Shown here: piece by piece, positions 12,838 to 24,479 of the stretch
How the letters are laid out: the number at the start of each line of letters is the position of its first letter
Position numbering within the stretch: position 1 is the stretch's first letter
DNA from: Beroe forskalii
Lineage: Eukaryota > Ctenophora > Nuda > Beroida > Beroidae
Assembly: GCA_011033025.1 (NCBI GenBank)
Contig: WFMF01000523.1
Coordinates: 52,414-116,413, forward strand
Direction: 5' to 3'
Length of the DNA stretch: 64,000 bases
Position numbers and translations under genes: made by a program
Notes under the pieces: model-generated
What the model was told of the DNA's origin: nothing
The model's database searches: none
What the model saw: only the letters and a program-made list of their open reading frames with translations

Positions 12838-14162
12838 TATATAAATTAATTATTCGTAAGTAATTAAGTATTTGCCTAATCGCTTGTTATGACTTGGTAC
12901 AGCTTGGTAAAGTTGTCACCAACCGCTGCCATACGTCTGTATATCGCGCGCGCGTAAAAACGCGCCAACCATTTTGACACCCTTCTGTATCACTATCAGG
13001 CAATCGACAGTACATGCAAAAACTAATGTGCAGATATGAAATGCTCTCTTAAATTTGTACCTTTGCGTTGCTTTTGATAGCGTTTCTCCATACTGACACA
13101 TCAGTGGATCCAATTACTGATAAGTCAAAACTTTAGATGATTAATTGATGGGTTCCATTAACGGGATCTTATGTATAACAGTATAAAATTACTTGATATC
13201 TTACGAGACATTATGCGGGACATTGGGACAATCATATTCTTGGGATCGAAATTTTGAGGGTTCGAAACTATGGGGATTAATGATGATGATCATTGAAATT
13301 TTATGGGGAGCGAGAATATTGATATTTTTTTCGGAAAATCCCCAAATTTCGTTCCACATAATTTGTGTCTTACACAGCAGGATTGTTATTTCTCATAGCT
13401 AGAATCCCTATTAGAGCAGTAGTCCTGAACTTCCCAAGATAATATGGGGATAACCATATCATTATTCCCCATAATATGGTAATTTCATTAGTGATGTGCT
13501 TTGTATGATTATCATCATACCATGTCATTGTGCAGGTTCACTTAGATAATGAACGGTTAATGATCGTTAATGGTCTCATATTATCCAAAACTTAAGTCTA
13601 GATCGGTTCATTGAACTGTTCTAATACCTTTGTAGGTTTATCTACCTATTGTTAGGTTATGCGACTCAAGAATAATTAAAGAATTAGGTTTGATCAAATC
13701 AACTGATAGAGTCTCACAGAAATGGGAAGCTGTTAATTGATGGAATTCATTCTTACTTTTTCAATTTTTTTACGTCACGATGGTTCTTGATTATGACCAA
13801 ATTACGGATGAAATTACTGCATCATGTATTTCTGCACGGCTCGGCACTTCCACTTTCCTAGTAGGATGTTAGAGATATATTATGATGATCAGGGCTACTT
13901 ACTTATGAGGATACCGTTCATTTAAATAATCATCCCTGCTCGTTCACCTACTTTGATTCACCTTGGCCCGTAACAAAGGCAAATCAGATAATTAGGCACT
14001 TTGTGCACTTGGCACTTTGTCACGTGAGGGGCTGTTTCATGACACGTGCTCAATGTACCGTACGTAACACAGGGTGCATACTGTTTGTATCTGTCACTAC
14101 ACGGACTGGACTAGCTGTATCCCCCTGCATTATACTTGTGGGTGGGTGACATCTCATCTCAC
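12838..14162. other. No recognisable gene
   Basis: AT-rich sequence with short open frames only and no splice-bounded exon of recognisable protein. Confidence 0.4.
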
Positions 14163-14373
14163 GACATTTCATCTCAGGACACTTCATCGCCCTGTCCTGA
14201 CCCTAACCCAAACCCTAACCCAAACCCTAACCCAAACCCTAACCCAAACCCTAACCCAAACCCTAACCCAAACCCTAACCCTGACCCTAACCCAAACCCT
14301 GACCCTAACCCAGACCCTTACCTTTGAGTAGAGCTGACATATTGCGAGATAAAGTGTCGTGAGATGAAATGTC
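14163..14373. mobile_element. TIR element (family A) containing a telomere-like microsatellite
   Basis: The left end GACATTTCATCTCAGGACAC and the right end (reverse complement GACATTTCATCTCACGACAC) form near-perfect 22-bp terminal inverted repeats. A related copy lies at 41219-41385 inside a GPCR intron. Both copies have a CCCTGxCCTGACCC block just inside the left arm. In this copy the block has expanded into the CCCTAACCCAAA array. Confidence 0.75.
14196..14322 (+). repeat. (CCCTAACCCAAA)n microsatellite
   Basis: About ten copies of a 12-bp unit with CCCTGA variants at both edges. It resembles telomeric CCCTAA but alternates with CCCAAA, and it lies wholly inside a short TIR element. It is therefore a local expansion and not a chromosome end. 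Confidence 0.9.
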
Positions 14374-14904
14374 CGTTCTTGTGCAGGAACGATCTGCAGT
14401 TTTCTCAATGCACGCAGTCGCAATACCACCTGCTTTTGTGTGCTTATAACGAATAATCACAATGTTCATTGTTGTTTTCGAGATTTGGGTCAAGCTGGTT
14501 GACTTGTGGTGGCCAGTTAGGGCTATTCACCTTAATAATTAACCTCTTTAAGATTCTCTTTCTCGCTTCATGTTGAAGATAGCAGATTATAGTAGGCTCC
14601 AACTGGCTGATCCAGATCACTAGTTCCAGATAACTGGTAACTTCATTTATTATACTCATAATAATATGATATAATATCATATGGTATCATATAAATATGG
14701 TTGTCGAATTCAAACAGTCAAACTTCAAGCCTGTGCTTGTGTCACATTGCATATCTGCTTTCTCGACCTGGAGTTGTAGTTAGCAATGAAGGTGCTACCG
14801 CATGCGCCACATTAGAATATGTTTCTCTTCACTGCAAAATCGACATCATAGATCACTTCAAGATTTGTTCACGAGACCCTTATGTTGCTTGTGGATTATA
14901 ACTT

Positions 14905-15118
14905 GAAATTAACCTGGTTGGAATTAACCTGGTTGGAATTAACCTAGTTGGAATTAACCTGGTTGGAATTAACCTGGTATAAATTAACCTGGTTGGAACT
15001 AATCTGGTTGGAATTAACCTGGTTTTAATTTACCTGGTTGGAATTAACCTGGTTGGAATTAACCTGGTTTGAATTAACCTGGTTGGAATATTAACCTGGA
15101 TGGATTATTAACCTGGTA
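14905..15118 (+). repeat. 15-bp minisatellite just upstream of the GPCR
   Basis: About 14 copies of GGTTGGAATTAACCT with small variants, ending about 12 bp before the GPCR start codon. It therefore occupies the proximal promoter or 5' UTR. AATTAACC is AT-rich and homeobox-site-like, but no regulatory role is shown. Confidence 0.85.
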
Positions 15119-15130
15119 ACACACAGGGTT

Positions 15131-16174
15131 ATGCTAATTAACATCACCGGAGCTCCCACCCTCACTCCGGACGTGAGAATTATCCTCCGCACGGAGTTCC
15201 GTGTCTACGACGGACTGATAGCGGCAGTGTACTGGCTGTGTCTGCTGGTCGGACTGCCCGGCAACTGCTTCTCCCTGGCGTACTTCCTCCAGACCCGGAA
15301 ACGCAACCTCTCCACCATGCTCTACATCATTACCTGCGTCATCGACATCCTGTGCAGCACCATCCAGATCCCGGTTGCTTACACGTTGCTAAACAACCGT
15401 ATCCCGGGGTTGTTCTTCAAGATCAGCTCGCTCTGCTCCGCGTGGCACTTCACGGCCCTGCTGCTCCAGCAGATGATCATGTACGTGACTATGCTGCTGG
15501 CACTCAGCCGAACCATCGTCATCCTCTTTCCCTTCTGCACGGTGCGGCGTAACTGGGTGCTGTACTCGGTGGGTGGTAACCTGGCGTACCACGTGGTATG
15601 GAATGTGGCGTACTACGTGCGGGCTACCACCTACTACAGCAAGGCTACAGCGCTCTGCACGGTCTACGAGAGTGACTTGCTCAGTCTCCTCTACAACATT
15701 AACTACAACATCTGTACTATGGTGCCACCCATCATCATACTCGTCTCCATTGTTGCTTCCATCACTAACTTACGGGGGAAGGGTCATACGGCCAGCATGG
15801 CTTCCAAGAAGAAGTGCAGGCACTCCTCCATGACAATCGTATACTTTTCCCTGATATTCCTGATCTCCAACAGCTTCTCCTTCATCAACAACAGCCTGTA
15901 CATCCTGACCCTCAGGAAGTACGATACGTACCCGGGCCCCATATACGACAACAACTTCATGTTCTTCTACAGCTGGCAGTTCAGCTTCGTGTTCTGTACA
16001 GTGCTAAACTCCGCCATGAACCCGCCGCTCTACTTCTGGCGGATGAAGCAAACCCGGACCTGGTTTAAGGGTATTTGGTGGTGGAGGAGGGGGAGGGGAG
16101 GAGGGGAGATCAGTCTCCATGAGACCAACCTGGATAAGACCATCATTGAGAACAATCACGTCACAGCAATGTGA
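15131..16174 (+). CDS. Orphan rhodopsin-class (class A) GPCR, single exon, 347 aa
   Basis: A seven-transmembrane receptor expected at the plasma membrane, acting through G proteins. The ATG at 15131 is followed by an N-glycosylation site (NIT). TM1 has GLPGN (N1.50). TM2 has CVIDIL (D2.50). TM3 starts at C3.25 (CSAWHF) and ends at R3.50, with SRT replacing DRY. W in TM4 lies in YHVVWN. TM6 lacks the CWxP motif (IFLISNSFSF). TM7 ends NPPLYFW (NPxxY). Position 3.32 is Ala, so an amine ligand is unlikely. The short tail is Trp/Arg/Gly-rich (WWWRRGRGGG) and then acidic. The gene is intronless and GC-rich against its surroundings, as is common for lineage-expanded invertebrate receptors. The ligand is unknown. 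If the SNM1-like gene continues to the exons at 18.9 kb, this receptor sits in its intron. Confidence 0.88.
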   Translation: MLINITGAPTLTPDVRIILRTEFRVYDGLIAAVYWLCLLVGLPGNCFSLAYFLQTRKRNLSTMLYIITCVIDILCSTIQIPVAYTLLNNRIPGLFFKISSLCSAWHFTALLLQQMIMYVTMLLALSRTIVILFPFCTVRRNWVLYSVGGNLAYHVVWNVAYYVRATTYYSKATALCTVYESDLLSLLYNINYNICTMVPPIIILVSIVASITNLRGKGHTASMASKKKCRHSSMTIVYFSLIFLISNSFSFINNSLYILTLRKYDTYPGPIYDNNFMFFYSWQFSFVFCTVLNSAMNPPLYFWRMKQTRTWFKGIWWWRRGRGGGEISLHETNLDKTIIENNHVTAM

Positions 16175-17829
16175 CAGTGTTACAGAGGTTTCGTTACAGC
16201 TGGATATGAGTCTGATTTCTGAAGTTTCCACGTCGTTTCCAGTTTTACGGACGTGATTCTGATATTTCATGATAATCAGTATCACATACGTATACACTAT
16301 ACGCGGTGCGTGCCACAAGGCGACCTGAAAATTTCAGAATGATTCTCGTTTCTCGATTTCGCTGCCTTATAGATTTATAGGTTCATGAATCATGATTTTG
16401 GTACAATATAAATTTATTTTATTACTTATAGAAAGGCCCGTTGGGCATGCTAGATAATACACTTACAGGATCAAATAATAAGCTCTCAAAAAGTTTATGA
16501 AGGAGCAGAATTCACCATTATTCGTTGGTTACTTTTAGTAATGCTGGACCGTGCGAGTTTTGATCATTATAATTTGCTCTTGTATGATGAATTTAAATCT
16601 GAAAATTAAAACCGAGTATCGTACTCATACTGAACGTTGAATCAAAGCATTGATTTGTGCCAAGACCAGTATTCCAAAATCGCAATGTGCTATGCCCAAA
16701 TTTGATTCAATTTGATTTTGATTTTGTTCAATCTTACATTGCTGTAAATTGACATTTTTCCGTTACCATCAACTCAGCATAGAATTAAATCGACCGACGT
16801 CTGCCACAGATTTATGAAGAGATGCTATCGGAAATTGCCTCCACGATGCCAGCCATACCCATTCTATATTTCCAGATCTTGAATTTCAAATGAAAAACAG
16901 TAAACACGTCTTTCTTTCAAACGCTACACCGCAGCAGTCAACAACGTATCACAAAGCACCATCATAGAACTGATCATAATCTGCACGTGCAGAATATCTG
17001 TATCCATAGCAACGGCGCGACTTAGTCCAGCTTAGCCTTCCTTTCTCTTGATATTTTCTTGGCAAGCTCAAATTTAATTGTGGACGGCGGCACATACAAA
17101 CATTATTCACGTGTGACTTTACTTTATATATAAGATTCCTCGTTACACGGGACAAGCTCTTGCGGCAAAATACAGAACCGAATGTCGCAGATTTAGCGGA
17201 AATTTTCTATCGACTGATTGTATCAATAGGAACTGTATGGTCGCAATAGTCACTAGTTCTGGACTCTCGGCTATTTACAAATTCCGCTGCGTGCGACTAA
17301 AAAGTGTGGACCGTTTCCCGGCCAGTAGTCTGTAGGCACACTAGCACTGGCAACTAGCTGGACCTCTTGCGGGTCCATCACCTGTTTAGTTGGTAGACAA
17401 TAGACACGCACTTTTTATACGTCATGATGGCAAAAGGCGAGACTTTTTCACCCGGACTCAAATACTTAATATTGTGGCCCCCTTGAAAATATTTGTAAGA
17501 TTTTACATGTAAACTGTTTTATTGTTATCGATTGTGTTATTTTTCGATGATAAAAGTAGCATACGTTTGCTACATATTTCATTTTGTGTTAATGTTAATT
17601 GATGAACTTATTTATAGGTACATTTCTTTTGTTTTCCTTCAACCCCCATTTTTCAATGCTAGATATTTTGATAAATTTAAGACGCGGGCTACAGCCAAAA
17701 AAATTGAGCATTAGATTTATGCAGTGCTGCTCATGATTAAATTATTAAAATTTGACAGTTTTTATCGATAAAAGTGGTAGCAATTAGATTAAAATACCGA
17801 TCCACACCTTTTACTCCTGATTCCTACTT
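16175..17829. other. Non-coding spacer downstream of the GPCR
   Basis: No supported exon. The small open frames here have no recognisable composition or splice context. Confidence 0.45.
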
Positions 17830-18870
17830 CCTTGCACCCCTCCTCCCACTTCCCTCCCATCCTGATTCCCACTTCCCTCCACCACTCCTACTCCTGCTCC
17901 CACTTCCCTCCACCACTCCTACTCCTGCTCCCACTTCCCTCCACCCCTCATACTCCCGCTCCCACTCCACTCCACCCATCATTCCTGCTCCCACTTCCCC
18001 CACCCCTCATACTCCTGCTCCCACTTCCCTCCCCCCCTCCTACTCCTGCTCCCACTTCCCTCCACCCCTTTTACTCCTGGTCCCACTTCCCTCCACCCCT
18101 CATACCCCTGATTCCCATTTCCCTCCACCACTCATACTCATGGTTCCCAATTCCCATTCCCCTCTACCCCTCATACTACCACTTCTACCACTTCCCTCCC
18201 CCCTCCTACTCCTGCTCCCATTTCCCTCCACCCCTCCTACTCCTGCTCCCACTTCCCTCCACCCCTCTTACTCCTGCTCCCACTCCCCTCCACCCCTCAT
18301 ACTCCTCCACATTCTCTCTTATCCTCCGCCCCTTCTACTCCTGATTCCCACTTCCCTCCACCCCTCCTACTCCTGATTCCCACTTCCCTCCACCCCTCCT
18401 ACTCTAGCTCCCACTTCCCTCCACCCCTCTTACTCCTGCTCCCACTCCCCTCCACCCCTCATACTCCTCCACATTCTCTCTTATCCTCCGCCCCTTCTAC
18501 TCCTGATTCCCACTTCCCTCCACGGTCCACCCGTCCTACTCCTGCTCCCACTTCCCTCCACCCCTCCTACTCCTGCTCCCACTTCCCTCCACCCCTCTTA
18601 CTCCTGCTCCCACTCCCCTCCACCCCTCATACTCCTCCACATTCTCTCTTATCTTCCGCCCCTCCTACTCCTGATTCCCACTTCCCTCCACCCCTCCTAC
18701 TCCTGATTCCCACTTCCCTCCACCCCTCCTACTCTAGCTCCCACTTCCCTCCACCCCTCCTACTCCTGCTCCCTATTCCCTCCTACTCCTTCTCCTGCTC
18801 CCACTTCCCTCCACCCCTCCTACTCCTGCTCCCTATTCCCTCCTACTCCTTCTCCTCACCCCCTTTACCC
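17830..18870 (+). repeat. Pyrimidine-rich minisatellite (~1 kb) abutting a splice acceptor
   Basis: Tandem units of about 30 bp built from CTCCCACTTCCCTCCACCCC plus TCCTACTCCTG, with longer higher-order blocks repeated near 18290, 18465 and 18620. The + strand is almost purely C/T. The array runs directly into the acceptor CTTTACCCGCAG at 18874. Two long open frames across it are repeat artefacts. Confidence 0.9.
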
Positions 18871-18874
18871 GCAG

Positions 18875-21710
18875 GTGATGCTGTGCGGGGCAGTTGACTG
18901 GTTGCTGCGTCTACAGATCAGGCAGTGGAGGGAGAGTGAGGCGGGGGTGAGTGTCCCCCAGAAGAGTAACTTCAGGCGGAGTATCCAGCTACTGGAGGTG
19001 CTGAGTGAGGGAGAGGGGGAGTACAAAGTGTCTCTCTACACCACCGTACACAGGGTCATGTGCCAGGCTAACCCCGCCCTCACTAAACGACACCTTCACA
19101 ACGTCCTCCACCCTGATAAACCTGCTGTCAACAACCACGAACAGGTTGGTTGTTGGGTACGAGGAAACGTGCAAATTGCTAAACCTTCGGCATCCAATGC
19201 CCCTTGATGAAATATACCGGCATCTCGCCCCAATACTTACTTTTAATAACAATCCTTGTACAGCTAAAACATATCCAAATGATTGAAAGTGCTGCCATGA
19301 TATATTGTACGATTAACAAACGAATGGGAGTGTTATTTCGAAAATTATCACACGAGGCGTTAGCCGAGTTTGAAAATTTTCGATATCACACGATCCATGA
19401 GTTTGTTAATTGTATTATTACCCGACAAAACAGTTCTCCCTCCCACTCGAGTCTGACGACCCTCGTCTGAATTCAACGTTTTTATAGATTATCGAGCATG
19501 CTCCTTCATAAGATCAACAATTTATTTAACGATATTCTGCTCTATTATTCCGCCACTGTTCAGTAGTCCTATAAAGGAGTGATATATCGATAATTATTCA
19601 CCATGTGGTGGGGTTATACCGGTTGAATAAAAACGTATTATTTAACTCACAGCCCGTTCGCCGAGTTTGAAATCCAGATTACGGAGCGGCCTCGTACTTT
19701 TTTCGGATCGTTAAATAATAATGTTACTACACACGGATATCGGTGTGGATTTCCCATATTCCACTCGGCTTCGCCTCGGTGGAATATTCACCAATCCACA
19801 CCTCAATAGTGTGTAGTAACATCATATTATTTAACTCACAGCCCGTTCGCCGAGTTTAAAATCCAGTTTACGGAGCAACCTCGTACTTTTTTCGGATCGT
19901 TAAATAATAATGTTACTATTACGGATATCGGTGTGGATTTCCCATATTCCACTCGGCTTCGCCTCGAGGAATATTCACCAATCCACACCTCAATAGTGTG
20001 TAGTAACATCATATTATTTAACTCACAACCCGTTCGCCGAGTTTGAAATCCAGTTTACGGAGCAACCGCATACTTTTTTCGGATCGTTAAATAATAATGT
20101 TACTACACACGGATATCGGTGTGGATTTCCCATATTCCACTCGGCTTCGCCTCGAGGAATATTCACCAATCCACACCTCAATAGTGTGTAGTAACATGAT
20201 ATTATTTAACTCACAGCCCGTTCGCCGAGTTTGAAATCCAGATTACGGAGCGGTCTCGTACTTTTTTCGGATCGTTAAATAATAATGTTACTACACACGG
20301 ATATCGGTGTGGATTTCCCATATTCCACTCGGCTTCGCCTCGAGGAATATTTACCAATCCACACCTCAATAGTGTGTAGTAACATCATATTATTCACCAT
20401 GTGGTGGGGTTATTCCGGTTGAATAAAAACGTGTTATTTAGAGTTTTTTGTCGTATTATTCCACCTTTTTTAGTATTATTCACACTTTTACCATGTTATT
20501 CCACTCTTACACCGTGTTATTTGCCATTTCTATGGTGTTATTCAACACTTTTCCCAAATTAGTGATACGACAGAACGTCCTTTTCTGCTGGGAGAGCTGG
20601 CACACTGCTAATTTGCCTGATCAGTATATAATTGCTCTCCACCAAAAAAGTGATACAACGGAACGTCCTTTTCTGCTGTGAACTGTACAGAATGATAAAA
20701 ATCTCAGCCTTTTAAAGGCTCAAAGCTTTGTACGTTTGTACACTTGGTGAATAATATCGTTACACAACTCATAAGTGTGAAGTAACAGCATGTTTTCAAC
20801 TCGGGCTGCGCCCTCGATGAAAACAAATCATTATTGATATTCAACTCAGCCTTCGGCTTCGGTGAATAATGCGATTTATGCAACTCGCTTCGCTCGTGGC
20901 ATAAATCATGTTACTTCACACTTATTCGTTGAGTAACTCTATATTATTTTGAGTTTTTTGTCGTATTACTCCACCCTTTTAGTATTATTTCACACTTTTA
21001 CCATGTTACTCCACTCTTACACCGTGTTATTTGCCATTTTTATGGTGTTATTCAACACTTTTGCCAAATTAGTGATACGAGAGAACGTCCTTTTCTGCTG
21101 AGAGAGCTGGCACACTGCTAATTTGCCTGATCAGTAGATAATTGCTCTCCGCCAAAAAAGTGATACTACGGAACGTCCTTTTCTGCTGTGAACTGTGCAG
21201 AATGCTAAAAACCCCAGCCTTTTAAAGGCTCAAGGCTTTGTAGTTTTGTACACTTGGTGAATAATATCGTTACACAACTCATAAGTGTAAAGTAACAGCA
21301 TGTTTTCAACTCGGGCTGCGCCCTCGATGAAAACAAATCATTATTCAACTCAGCCTTCGGCTTCGGTGAATAATGCGATTTATGCAACTCGCTTCGCTCG
21401 TGGCATAAATCATGTTACTTCACACTTATTCGTTGAGTAACTCTATATTATCACACCGGAGTTTGAGCCACGGGAGGGTAATAATGCTTCTTCTTGTTAC
21501 AACTTTCAACACTTAATACCTCCTCACTTTTCATCTCCGTCACTTTCTCCCCTTTTACCTGCCACCCCTTTTATCTCATGTAACCTCATCTACCTCTCTC
21601 CCCAGGTGCTAGCTATTGAAGTGTGTATGAAGTACGTTCCCAGTCTGCTGCTCCCCTCAAAAGATACTCGTGTTGAGCACATGAACGTTTTCCTGAGGTC
21701 TCTCGACTGA
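18875..21710 (+). CDS. Two 3'-terminal exons of an unrecognised protein
   Basis: Exon 18875-19144 (90 codons, phase 0 at both ends, flanked by CCGCAG and GTTGGT) joins in frame to 21606-21710 (34 codons plus TGA, preceded by CTCTCCCCAG). The 124 residues are hydrophilic and probably helical, for example VDWLLRLQIRQW, SIQLLEVLSEGEGEYKVSLY and CMKYVPSLLLPSKDTRVEHM, ending LRSLD. I do not recognise the family. The upstream exons are not visible. The phase would allow joining to the SNM1-like exon ending at 4599, which would place the GPCR in an intron of over 14 kb. An independent gene is equally possible. GC content and splice signals support real coding. Confidence 0.6.
19640..20395. repeat. 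Four tandem ~187-bp units, each with two fold-backs
   Basis: Each unit has one hairpin closed by ATTATTTAAC/GTTAAATAAT around CCCGTTCGCCGAGTTTGA. A second, nested hairpin has ATGTTACTACACAC outermost, then GGTGTGGATT, then ATATTCCAC around a CTCGGCTTCGCCTCG loop. The copies are highly similar, with small differences such as CGGCCTCG versus CAACCTCG. They lie inside the intron 19145-21605. Confidence 0.85.
20396..21450. repeat. Two tandem ~500-bp units ending in three-hairpin fold-backs
   Basis: Copies begin near 20440 and 20950. Each carries unit-specific spacer (GTGATACGA, GAACGTCCTTTTCTGCTG) and ends in a fold-back. Its outer arms (AAGTGTGAAGTAACA in the first copy) enclose three hairpins with stems TGTTTTCA, TTATTCA and TTTATGC, and loops of the ACTCG...CTTCG/GCGCCCTCG type. 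The layout resembles the element at 12671-12837. Confidence 0.8.
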
Positions 21711-21921
21711 GAACAGACGACTGAGAACAGACGACGATCATCACACGACGATCATCACACCTCCTCTCACAGAGATCCATATCCACAAGCTGATGTAAAC
21801 AGGATATTCCTGTTGTAAACTTCAGGATAACACCTCGTTCTCAGTTCTAATGATTTATTATGAGTGTACAGTGATTAACAGATGTATTATTTCCATTATA
21901 TCCAGTCCACATTGATTTGTT

Positions 21922-22022
21922 GGCAGATGGGCACCTTGCAATCGGCGACGATCAGCGCTGATCAGCGGTGGGTCGGCGCTGATCAGCGCTGATCGGCACC
22001 GATTGCAACGTGCCCATCTGCC
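21922..22022. mobile_element. 101-bp palindromic MITE with 8-bp target duplication
   Basis: Terminal inverted repeats GGCAGATGGGCA...TGCCCATCTGCC continue inward through TTGCAATCGG/CCGATTGCAA to a CGCTGATCAGCG-rich centre. The element is bounded by a perfect direct repeat GATTTGTT at 21914-21921 and 22023-22030. An 8-bp duplication is typical of hAT-type transposition. Confidence 0.8.
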
Positions 22023-22030
22023 GATTTGTT

Positions 22031-23147
22031 TAAGCTGATCCGCCATTCATAGTCTCTAGAATTTGGCCCAGAGTCTCGAATTTTTCCATGGACAGTGTCA
22101 GGTTGATGGCTATGGAGTCTTGGAGACTGCGTAAGCAGTTGGTGGCAGTGTCAACCACTGTAGATAATCTTCGTCCCGACTTACTGAGTAGCTGATATTA
22201 AATCAGTGACACCAGATTCATATTTTGTTCACTTTACATGCCCTAATTGATATTGCACTGTGTAGACCCTTGAAATATTCACATTTCTGATTTCATCATT
22301 GAGAGCTAGATAACTGTCAGCTGAGAGGAAACTTCAACTAACATTTCTTTCTTTCTAGCACTTTTAAGATGCCGCGGCACTAAAAAGTGTTTAACATTTT
22401 AAGAAAGAACTCCATCCATGCTTGAAGCTGACAAATATCAATTTAGATGTCCCATTTTACCCTGTTAAATTTAGATCGATCTTTACATTTTAGTTTTATC
22501 GTGTGAGTGTAATCGTGATCATGTAAACATTTAAAGATGCTGTCGTACAGACGTTATTTTCGAGCTCGTTAATTTAATGTTGATTAGATTTAGATTATTC
22601 TTGCTGATTGTTCTGCACCTGCTGTTATCAGCGGCATATTAGCTTACCCACTGTTCCATTTGCAATGTGACATTGGCCAGCCAGTGCGCTAGTTGACCGT
22701 AAACTGCACTCTGATAGTGATTGGTCAATGGCATACGGGTTATAAGCTGATTTGCCCCGTATTAGTTGCTATTTTACCAATGAGAGACGAGAGTGAAAAA
22801 TAAAGTGATGCATTTCGTTCATGATATTATGCGAATAGTTTTATTTCTGTAAGTGTATAACGATATAATCACTGATAAATTTTACTCAGAATGAGAAATT
22901 CTCAAATTTCTACACGTGTGCAATTCGTACGTACGTGATATGTGATCGTAAAATATCATGCAATACATCACGTACATATACGCTGCGAGCGAATTGGAAA
23001 TTTGGGAGTGATTCCGATAGATATGGCATCACCTGTGTTATCTCTTGAACAGCTTTATTTAATAAAACATTTCAAAATTTATGAAAATACAAGTGCTGTG
23101 TTAATTTCATAAAAACATAAACACTTTGTTATGTCATGAAAAGGTAA
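22031..23147. other. Non-coding AT-rich sequence
   Basis: No exon recognised. Near 22910-22990 there are ACGTAC-type palindromes of unknown meaning. Confidence 0.4.
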
Positions 23148-23297
23148 TACCTTATTGGCCCTTATTTAATTTGAACCTTTCTATTTAATCCGATTGTCTG
23201 TTATATGGGACATTTTTAATTTTAATGGTCCTTTCGAAGTTCGCTTCGGTCCTTGAGACTGAGAGCCGGTCAAAATTTAAATAAGGGCCTATAAGAT
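23148..23297. mobile_element. TIR element (family B), 150 bp
   Basis: The ends TACCTTATTGGCCCTTATTT and the complementary AAATAAGGGCCTATAAG at the right form inverted repeats. The family shares its terminus with the longer copy at 48808-49224. The interior includes GAAGTTCGCTTCGGTC, another hairpin of the CTTCG-loop type. Confidence 0.65.
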
Positions 23298-24479
23298 GGT
23301 TTTTGTTAAAAACTGTGCATAACTGAATGTATTTGTAAAGTTTTAATCGGGATCCGTCACATATTATTTGCAGCTTAGGGGAGGGAGGAGTCACTGTTAC
23401 TCAGTCAGGGCTTTAAGTAAACGCCAGAAAACTTTTTACCTTCAAATTTCTTATCACTTGACAATGACAGTGCAAGAGCAAGGTCGCATAAGACTCAAAC
23501 TGTCAGAAGGGAGGTTGGGGATAAAACTATAAAATGACTGCACAATCACATGCTGCATGTTGATGTATTACAATTATGTGACATCCTACTTCCTAAGCAG
23601 CTAAGATCGAGAAATCATATGTTTAAAATATTCAAATGTCAAAATGTTTTGCTTCAGACGGTTCTGCTGACAATGACTGAATATTGCTTTTTATTTTGAT
23701 TTCATTGAAAAATCTCACCCCCTCGCCAGTCGTACTGATATGTGTGCTCATAGGTTTGAGGTTGAAAGCAACAGGTCGAAAAGTAGGTTGAAAAGGTAGG
23801 TAGAAAGGGCTCAATAAAGACCCTTCTTGGCTTGGAAATTGCAGATCATGCTTTCAATCTTTAAGAGATGATATGTTTTGGAGTGGACGAGTAATACGAA
23901 GAAATAGTATAAAAGCAGTAGAACAATATCCAGTCTTGGTGTTCACTATAAAATATAACGTGTTAGTAAACTGCAAATCAATAATAATAATGATGTTCAA
24001 TTAATAAATAAATCGATCATTATATCAATATGAAACAAGAGAGATGAGGAAAAGATAGTTCCTGTTGTGAAAACCATCCAGACTGGGGCACCATCCAGAC
24101 TCAGACTGGGGCACCATCCAGACTGGGGCACAGACTGGGGCACAATAAAATGTCCTTTCGACCTTCTTTTCAACCTGTTGTTTTCGACCTATGAAGACAC
24201 ATGTCACATATGCGGCGCAACGTTCCACATTTGGACTTGTCGTACGATGTATGACCCGCTGACGCCAGCCGTTGCTTAACACGTATATCCCTGTCTGCGT
24301 TGCGCGGCGCGCGTACGCACACCTATGCAGGCTTAGGAACGCCCGCCGCGAAGCGGGCTTAAGATTAGGAAGCGTGTGTAACGTGAAATGTTGCACTTGC
24401 CAGACGTTGTTTGCTTCCTAAGCCCGCATAGATGTGTGTACGAGCGGGAGCCGCTTGCTAAACACGTATATCCCTGTGT
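23298..24479. other. Non-coding region with a short tandem repeat and hairpin-rich repeat
   Basis: A short tandem repeat of GACTGGGGCACCATCCA lies at about 24075-24140. From about 24230 onward there is a GC-rich repeat (CACGTATATCCCTGT, GCGCGGCGCGCGTACGC, CGCCGCGAAGCGGGC) with copies near 24453 and 26924. No gene recognised. Confidence 0.5.

Noticed and set aside
14196..14322. Telomere or subtelomere signal
   Set aside because: The CCCTAACCCAAA array is short, mixed-unit and enclosed by the TIRs of a small element. Genes and ordinary sequence continue on both sides.
17774..18376. Proline-rich proteins in two frames
   Set aside because: Two overlapping long frames over a C/T-only satellite are expected from composition.
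4600..18874. Firm joining of the SNM1-like gene to the exons at 18.9 kb
   Set aside because: Phase 0 matches on both sides, but this is weak evidence. An in-frame stop follows the possible donor, a GPCR lies between, and the 18.9-kb residues show no SNM1 similarity.
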